From: Mimachlamys varia
Taxonomy: Eukaryota; Mollusca; Bivalvia; Pectinida; Pectinidae
Reading direction: 5' to 3'
Assembly (NCBI GenBank): GCA_947623455.1
Contig: OX392542.1
Span: forward strand, 5,587,625-5,651,624
DNA: 64,000 bases
Positions 57,753-64,000 of the stretch are shown here, piece by piece (within the stretch, counting starts at the first letter, position 1; the number at the start of each line of letters is the position of its first letter). A program made the position numbers and the translations under genes. Under the pieces are notes generated by a model. That model searched no databases. It was given only the letters and a program-made list of their open reading frames with translations, and was not told the origin of the DNA.

Positions 57753-60695
57753 CTGAAAATAAATGAACAAAGAATATATTTCGAACAACAAATAAGCAAG
57801 AAGCATTCCAGAAGTCAAACTCAAGTTTACATTTCACTAATCTCTACCTGGTAATAACTCTTAAATATGAAAGTCATGCTGATAGTGATTTCTGACACGA
57901 TATTTGTGGTGTATTGTACATTTATTTATATGGGTACAAAGAAATGAAGCAGAATTTTGTAAAACGTTGAATTACGTTAAACAAAAATGATAGTTAAATG
58001 TTGTAGTAAGTCAATCGATACATGGTTTTAAGGATATCTGAACGAAATTAATGTTTCTTATTCTCTTGTGCTTTTACGAGAGTCTCCGTGTAAATATTTC
58101 TTTTGTTCCTAGTTTGCCTCTAGTTTAATCGATTCTGAATTCGGATTATGGTTTTGTTGACGCTTTGGTATACTCTGATTTTTTTTTTATTATTATTATT
58201 ATAAGTCTATACATTCAAACTTACCATCGTTTCCCTTCACCTGTTTATATGAAAGTTTAAATCCCCTCTGTTCAGTGTTAGAGTTACTCTGGAAAATCAT
58301 GTACATGTTGCGACCAGAACTTGTAAGTATATTCCCGTTGGAGGTTCCGCAAAACTTTCCAAGCAAAGTGTCTCCCATGTTAGAGCCTGATATATAAAAT
58401 GTTTAAATACAAACAATAAGTCTCAGCTTAAAACAGCTTGTTTAAGGGAAATTGATAATCAATGCTCCTCATTCTTGGGCTCCCTGTTCTATAGCCGGTG
58501 TGTACAGCTATCTCCTCTTATTTTCAGTTATATCTCCCTGCAACAACAATCGGGAACCGTCGGCACTTGCCGTAAACGAAAAAATACAATTGAAAACCTT
58601 CGGCACTTCCCGTAACTCAATTACGAAAAATGCCGACGGTTCCCTATTCTCGTTTACAGACCGTGCCTACGGTTCCCAATTGGCTACCACAACATTTAGT
58701 TGAGATACAAGTTATTTCGAGCTGATGTTAGTGTTTTAATCAACCGACGAACAATGTTGTTTCTTGTATTTAGACTTTGAAGCGAAAACTAGACTATTGC
58801 TATTCCAGTAACGGCTGCAATATCACCATTAAAATATATTTAACTGAAGCTATTTTTAGTGCGACCAAACGCACTATTATTTTCGTTCAGCTGTGCCCTC
58901 TTTCCGGTGCAACCCCACTGCGCATATAATACCGGAAATGAAGGCAAGTGTTGCCTGCTTATGTTTTAAGCTAATTTTACTTTTGTGCACTCATGTGCAC
59001 ACAGACAACCGTGTTTTACACAAAATTGCGTGTTTTACACACAAACTAGCGTGTTTTACACACAGACCGTGTTTTACACACAGACCACAGACAAGCGTGT
59101 TTTACACACAAACAAGCGTGTTTTACACACAGGCAAGCTTGCTTTACACACAAACAAGCGTGTTTTACACACATAAACCTTTTTTTACACACATAAACTT
59201 ATTTTACACACATAAACTTGTTTTACACGCAGCCAAGCGTGTTTTACCCACAGCCAAGCGTGTTTTACACACAGACAAGCGTGTTTTACACACACACACA
59301 CAAGCGTGTTTTACACACACACAAGCGTGTTTTACACACAAACAAGCGTGTTGTACACACACACAAATTAAGCGGGTTTTACACACAGACAAGTATGTTT
59401 TTCACACAGACAAGCTTGATATACACACAGACAAGCGTGTTTTACACACACACAAGCGTGTTTTACACGCACACAAGCTGGTCCCAAAACATTGTACTTA
59501 ATGGTTATATAGAAACAGCTGTTTTTGTTCATAAGTTCTTTTTTCTTATCCTATAAAGCAACCTCTTTGAAATTGCAGTTGCCCTGTGCGCTAATTACGG
59601 CAAATACTTAAGTGAAATCTTCAGGAGGTGCGAGCACTTTTCATGTCTTCCAGACATTTTCTAGTTTCTGATAGTATACATTTGTGTTTGACTTATCTAA
59701 CCTTTACGATATATGCATTTTAGGAAATACATATCAACCCTTGCATGGATTGAAGCCATTGCCATTGACGTTGTCTCCATCAACGTTTAGTTTTTGAGAT
59801 TAAGTTAGTTTCTCTGAAAACTATAACTGCAAGAGGAACTCAACTCAACATGTGCATTGATGACCAATCAAAGTTTAAAATATTGATATTATTATGTAAA
59901 AGCAATGTCGACAGGATGGAAGAAAACACTTTTTTCAGTTATCGAATTATTGATCTCTGGAACAGTGTTTCACAGCATGTTATCAATGCAAAAACTATTT
60001 TAATGTTTGAAATCCTTTTAAACAAATATTGGGAAAACATCCGAATTTCATATAAAGAACAATAATCCTTCAAATTCAACATGTACATTGCACCAGAATG
60101 ACATGATTTAATATATTTTGTTTTGTAATTTATTGATATTGACATAGAGGGTACCAGCCGGCGTCCATATTAATCCTAATACATCCCAATAAAACGGGAC
60201 TCAGGCGTGACATATAAATCCGAATTGCTTGTTGAATAAATGAGCTGGAGTACTCTCGCGACCCAAGTAACTCTGTCGATTCGAGCATTGGTACATGTAT
60301 CCTAATCTGATTCCAGGGTGTGAATCACCCAGTACAGAACTAATGTGATCACCTCTATATGTATGTAAGAACAGCTATCATAACTAATTGATCAAAGTTA
60401 TAGCAAACCCGTAAAATTTGTTTCCATTAAATAACTGCATTCTATTGACAGAGGAATACTAAACCTTTACCTGAGGGTTTTTATTACGAAATGCTTATTT
60501 ACATGTATACGATTGTTTTAAAATTTTACGGCGTTTCTGTCACAACTTAAGTTTTACTTACCATCAAGTATTGATAAACTATCACAATAGCAGCGGCTGC
60601 AACAGCAGTATTGGATCTCCATATCGATCTCGACTTCGACAACCGTCGAGCTACTAGTATCTTCTGTTTCGATGCTCCATGTTTGATACATATTG
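57445..60695 (-). CDS. CUB-domain single-pass membrane protein, 5' end missing
   Basis: Three exons fit together: 60695-60562, 58386-58225 and 57752-57445, with phases 2/1/1. Together they encode NMYQTWSIETEDTSSSTVVE, a CYCDSLSILDG core, LLGKFCGTSNGNILTSSGRN and QRGFKLSYKQV, which is the C-terminal three-quarters of a CUB domain (CxYDxLxIxDG, LLGxxCG, GF motifs). A transmembrane helix follows (MIVGIVLAVLITILGVCFIL) with a basic, Cys-containing stop-transfer region. The tail of about 80 residues is rich in Gln, Pro and Tyr (PVQYVQQPMYQ, NQGYLPG) and ends TKH. CUB domains mediate extracellular protein or glycan binding. The first exon found needs two bases from an upstream exon, so the signal peptide and CUB start are not visible. 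The specific family is not recognised. Confidence 0.85.
58057..58172 (+). mobile_element. Retroelement tail fragment, copy 6
   Basis: TTCTCTTGTGCTTTTACGAG through TCGGATTATGGTTTTGTTGA and CGCTTTGGTAT. It lies in the CUB gene intron just upstream of its last exon, antisense to the gene. Confidence 0.75.
58225..58386 (-). CDS. CUB protein exon: second half of CUB domain
   Basis: SNMGDTLLGKFCGTSNGNIL through GFKLSYKQVKGND. The acceptor is ATATATCAG and the donor is GATG|GTAAGT. Confidence 0.9.
58549..58680. repeat. Inverted-repeat cluster
   Basis: GGGAACCGTCGGCA (58551) is answered by TGCCGACGGTTCCC (58632), with related AACCTTCGGCACTTCCCGTAA and GACCGTGCCTACGGTTCCC copies between and beside them. 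A palindromic relic in the CUB gene intron. Confidence 0.65.
59009..59477. repeat. 21-bp minisatellite, block 1
   Basis: About 22 units of CGTGTTTTACACACAGACAA with length variants of 17-25 bp, in the intron between the two CUB exons. All frames stay open because the unit is a multiple of three and has no stop. Confidence 0.92.
59510..60561. other. CUB gene intron, unique part
   Basis: No element with definable ends. A 71-codon plus frame (59850-60065) is not family-like. Confidence 0.3.
60562..60695 (-). CDS. CUB protein exon: first part of CUB domain
   Basis: It encodes NMYQTWSIETED through CDSLSILD plus G. It has an unusual cysteine cluster, YCCCSRCYC, before the CUB core. The acceptor is CCTTTCAG and the donor is GTAAGT. 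Confidence 0.85.
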
Positions 60696-60913
60696 CTGAA
60701 AGGTAGGGTTATATATATATAAAAGCAGTGACAGATATAACAACAGAAATTAATCTCAAATTAATCTCATTTGTAAAATATCGATGTACGTGCACACAAT
60801 GTAAACATACTGTAGACCTGATGAGTGACCCTGCAGTTTATATGCACCTATCCATGTCGACTTTAACCGTTAAGGAAGACAATTATAACAGAAAGTGGAT
60901 TTCAATGTAACTT

Positions 60914-60930
60914 ACCTTCAAGATTGTTGT
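60914..60930 (-). promoter_or_regulatory. Isolated strong splice donor on the CUB gene strand
   Basis: CTTGAAG|GTAAGT (exon side ends at 60916) is a near-consensus donor, with the 21-bp array beginning only about 35 bp away on the exon side. A coding join to the 60695 exon would meet a TGA, so any exon here would be 5' UTR. Confidence 0.4.
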
Positions 60931-60945
60931 TAATGTGTTTACTTT

Positions 60946-62750
60946 TACACACAGACAAGCGTGTTTTACACTGACAAGCGTGTTTTACACACAGACAAGC
61001 GTGTTTTACACAGACAAGCGTGTTATACACACAGACAAGCGTGTTTTACACTGACAAGCGTGTTTTACACTGACAAGCGTGTTTTACGCTGACAAGCGTG
61101 TTTTACACTGACAAGCGTATTTTACACACAGACAAGCGTGTTTTACACAGACAAGCGTGTTATACACACAGACAAGCGTGTTTTACACGGACAAGCGTGT
61201 TATACACAAAGACAAGCGTGTTTTCCACACAAACAAGCGTGTTAAACACACAGACAAGCGTGTTAAACACACAGACAAGCGTGTTATACACACAGATAAG
61301 CGTGTTATACACACAAACAAACGTGTTAAACACACAGACAAGCGTGTTATACACACAAACAAGCGTGTTTTCCACACACACAAGCGTGTTATACACACAG
61401 ACAAGCGTGTTATACACACAGACAAGCGTGTTATACACACAAACAAACGTGTTAAACACACAGACAGGCGTGTTATACACACAGACAAGCGTGTTAAACA
61501 CACAGACAAACGTGTTAAACACACAGACAAGCGTGTTTTACACAGACAAGCGTGTTTTACAAACAGACAAGCGTGTTATATACACAGACAAGCGTGTTAT
61601 ACACACAGACAAGCGTGTTTTACGCTGACAAGCGTGTTTTACACACACACACAAGCGTGTTTTACACACACAAGCGTGTTTTACACACACACATGCGTGT
61701 TTTACACACTGACAAGTGTGTTTTACACATAGACAAGCGTGTTATACACACAGACAAGCGTGTTATACACACAGACAAGCGTGTTTTACACACAGACAAG
61801 CGTGTTTTACAAACAGACAAGCGTGTTATATACACAGACAAGCGTGTTATACACACAGACAAGCGTGTTTTACGCTGACAAGCGTGTTTTACACACACAC
61901 ACAAGCGTGTTTTACACACACACAAGCGTGTTTTACACACTGACAAGTGTGTTTTACACACAGACAAGCGTGTTATACACACAGACAAGCGTGTTAAACA
62001 CACAGACAAGCGTGTTTTACGGTGACAAGCGTGTTTTACACACACACACAAGCGTGCTTTACACACATACAAGCGTGTTATACACACTGACAAGCGTGTT
62101 TTACACACACACCAACGTGTTTTACACACACATAAGCGTGTTTTACACTGAAAAGCGTGTTTTACACTGAAAAGCGTGTTTTACACACCGACAAATGTGA
62201 TTTACAAACACATAAGCGTGTTTTACACAGACAAGCGTGTTTTACACACACACAAGCGTGTTTTACACTGACAAGCGTGTTTTTCACTGACAAGCGTGTT
62301 TTACACACAGATAAACGTGTTTTACACACTGACAAGTGTAATTTACACACAGACAATCGTGTTTTACACACACACAAACGTGTTTTACATACACAAGCTT
62401 GTTTTACACACACAAGCGTGTTTTACACACAGACAAACGTGTTTTACACACACACAAACGTGTTATACACTGACAAGCGTGTTTTTCACTGACAAACGTG
62501 TTTACAAACAGACAAACGTGTTTTACACACAGACAAACGTGTTTTACACACACAAGCGTGTTTTACACACAGACAAACGTGTTTTACACACACACAAACG
62601 TGTTTTACACTGACAAACGTGTTTTGCACTGACAAGTGTGATTTACACACTGACAAGCGTGTTTTACACACAGACAAACGTGTTTTACACACAGACAAAG
62701 GTGTTTTACGAACTGACAAGCGTGTTTTACACACACATATGCGTGTTTTA
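60946..62750. repeat. 21-bp minisatellite, block 2
   Basis: About 85-90 units of the same repeat as at 59.0 kb, with CTGACAAG, CAGACAAG and CACACAAG variants. It is interrupted at 62751 by the TA-flanked transposon and resumes at 63680. Confidence 0.95.
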
Positions 62751-62752
62751 TA

Positions 62753-63677
62753 CAGTTGTGGGATCGCACAACGTTACACGATGTGCGGTGGGCGCACGAT
62801 GGGCGAACGGTGTATGCACGATGTGCGAACGATGAGATCCTGGGCGATTATTTCTAACGCACATGTGGGCGCACGATAGACTAACATTGTGCGATGACAA
62901 TCGTGGTTGATGTAAATTTAGAAATGGTTTAACAATATATACGGTTTCGCGGTAGTTGTTTTAAACATAATTCTATATTTTAACTATTTACATTAGCTGA
63001 TAGTTCTATCTATATATTTCTAAAAATTAATAATAGTCTTTCTGTAGTTTTAGAAACAAACCAAATAGACACGTGTATGTAAACTTTCAACTCATATTGA
63101 CAAGTTCTCATTCAAGTAATGCCAGTTTTACCAAGTTATAAACTGTACCTGTACATGGCCAATATATGTAGATGTCTCTGGCCCGGGGCACTTACAACAC
63201 TCGCCTACACAGGTAAAGTGTTGGGGAGGGGAGGGTTTTTCAAATAACTGATTATAAGAGTCCAGTTTGTTTTCATAACGGTCGCTCGGTAATGGCTGTC
63301 GTAGCGTATAGCCGCACACGGGACAGGTAAAACTCCGGCATGTTATTTACATATTCTGATACCTGGTAGTTTAACCCGCACTTGGCTGTCTTATGATCAC
63401 TGTAATACTGTTTACTGTATATTGTTAAATTGACATAATCCCAATAAATATGATGCGAATTAGAATAGTTTTTGGACAAGAGAGTTCCATATGTTTTTCA
63501 TTCCGTAATATGTATCGACCAATTGTACCAAATCGTGCGTGTGTGCGATTTAATCGCACATATAAACGCACGATCTTTAGATCGCCCAGTTGTGCGAACC
63601 ATGGGCGAACGATGTGTGCACGATGTATGCACGATGCACGCACGCAGTTTTTGGTGCGTTGTGCGATACCACAACTG
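62753..63677. mobile_element. TA-flanked TIR transposon inside the minisatellite
   Basis: The ends CAGTTGTGGNATCGCACAAC match as 21-bp inverted repeats with one mismatch, and each is flanked by TA, as for Tc1/mariner-type insertions. Both subterminal regions contain many GCACGATG and GCGAACGATG motifs. The length is 925 bp with no transposase frame. The array repeat is found on both sides, so the insertion point is exact. Confidence 0.85.
63128..63330 (-). other. Protein-like frame inside the transposon
   Basis: The minus-strand frame FTCPVCGYTLRQ ... HFTCVGECCKCPGPE has two CxxC-like pairs and ends at a possible donor, CAG|GTACAG. It may be a zinc-knuckle-like exon remnant or chance. Its phase does not fit the CUB exon at 60695. 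Confidence 0.25.
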
Positions 63678-63679
63678 TA

Positions 63680-64000
63680 CTGACAAGCGTGTTTTACACA
63701 CAGACAAGTGTGATTTACACACATACAAGCGTGTTTTACACACAGACAAGTGTGTTTTATACTGACAAGCGTGTTTTACACTGGCAAGCGTGTTTTACAC
63801 ACAGACAAGTGTGATTTACACACAGACAAGCGTGTTTTACACACAGACAAGTGTGTTTAACACACATATAAACGTGTTTTACTCAAATAAGCGTGTTTTG
63901 GACACACACAAGCGTGTTTTGCACACACACAAGCGTGTTGTAAACTGACAAGCGTGTGTTATACACAGACAAGTGTGTTTTACACACACACAAGTGTTTT
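63680..64000. repeat. 21-bp minisatellite, block 3, runs off the window
   Basis: Continuation of block 2 after the transposon, with the same unit and variants, open at the right edge. Confidence 0.95.

Noticed and set aside
58893..59556. Long plus-strand open frames (up to 202 codons)
   Set aside because: They run through the 21-bp repeat, which is a multiple of three and has no stop; overlapping frames on both strands are equally open.
61098..62613. Many 80-190 codon frames on both strands with 7-residue repeats
   Set aside because: Artefact of the 21-bp minisatellite; no start context, splice sites or domain.

Overview
The window is animal nuclear DNA: AT-rich, with small phase-consistent exons separated by long introns, GT-AG splice sites, tRNA-derived SINEs, TIR transposons and very large minisatellites. 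A dispersed repeat that opens with an AGCTCACC...GGTGAGCT-type hairpin (14.43 kb), degenerate YIDD reverse transcriptase fragments and a secreted alpha carbonic anhydrase suggest a mollusc, most likely a bivalve. That taxonomic call is an inference. No prokaryotic gene, CRISPR array or rRNA was seen.

Four host genes were assembled exon by exon by matching splice phases. (1) On the minus strand, 13710 down to 2587, is a TNF-receptor-superfamily protein: signal peptide, cysteine-rich repeats, one transmembrane helix and a cytoplasmic tail. Eleven exons give 342 residues; its 3' end was not found. (2) On the plus strand, 22710 to 32266, is a complete TMEM185 gene with seven coding exons and 345 aa. 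(3) On the minus strand, 48955 down to 39556, is a complete secreted alpha carbonic anhydrase with seven coding exons and 277 aa, and all catalytic residues are present. (4) On the minus strand, 60695 down to 57445, is a CUB-domain single-pass membrane protein; its last three exons are visible but its 5' end is missing.

Most of the rest is repeats. Minisatellites: 29 bp (10.6 kb), about 157 bp (14.5-16.0 kb), 28 bp x about 100 (24.65-27.47 kb), 53 bp (32.4-33.6 kb), about 50 bp (45.2 kb), about 41 bp (46.4-47.7 kb), 65 bp x about 67 (51.2-55.6 kb) and 21 bp (59.0 kb, 60.95-62.75 kb and 63.68 kb to the window end). Transposons with recognisable ends: a 385-390 bp MITE at 18.2 and 34.8 kb, an hAT-like element at 19.77 kb, a TTAA-flanked element at 43.4 kb and a TA-flanked element at 62.75 kb that splits the 21-bp array. 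Six same-strand tails of one retroelement family are scattered from 6.8 to 58.2 kb.

The most unusual observation is in TMEM185. The real 5' splice site of exon 2 (exon end plus intron start) is itself the first unit of a roughly 100-copy minisatellite, so the intron opens with about 100 near-identical copies of its own donor site. A second array (51-56 kb) also carries a splice-like CAG|GTACC in many units and encodes a 22-residue repeat when the unit is 66 bp.
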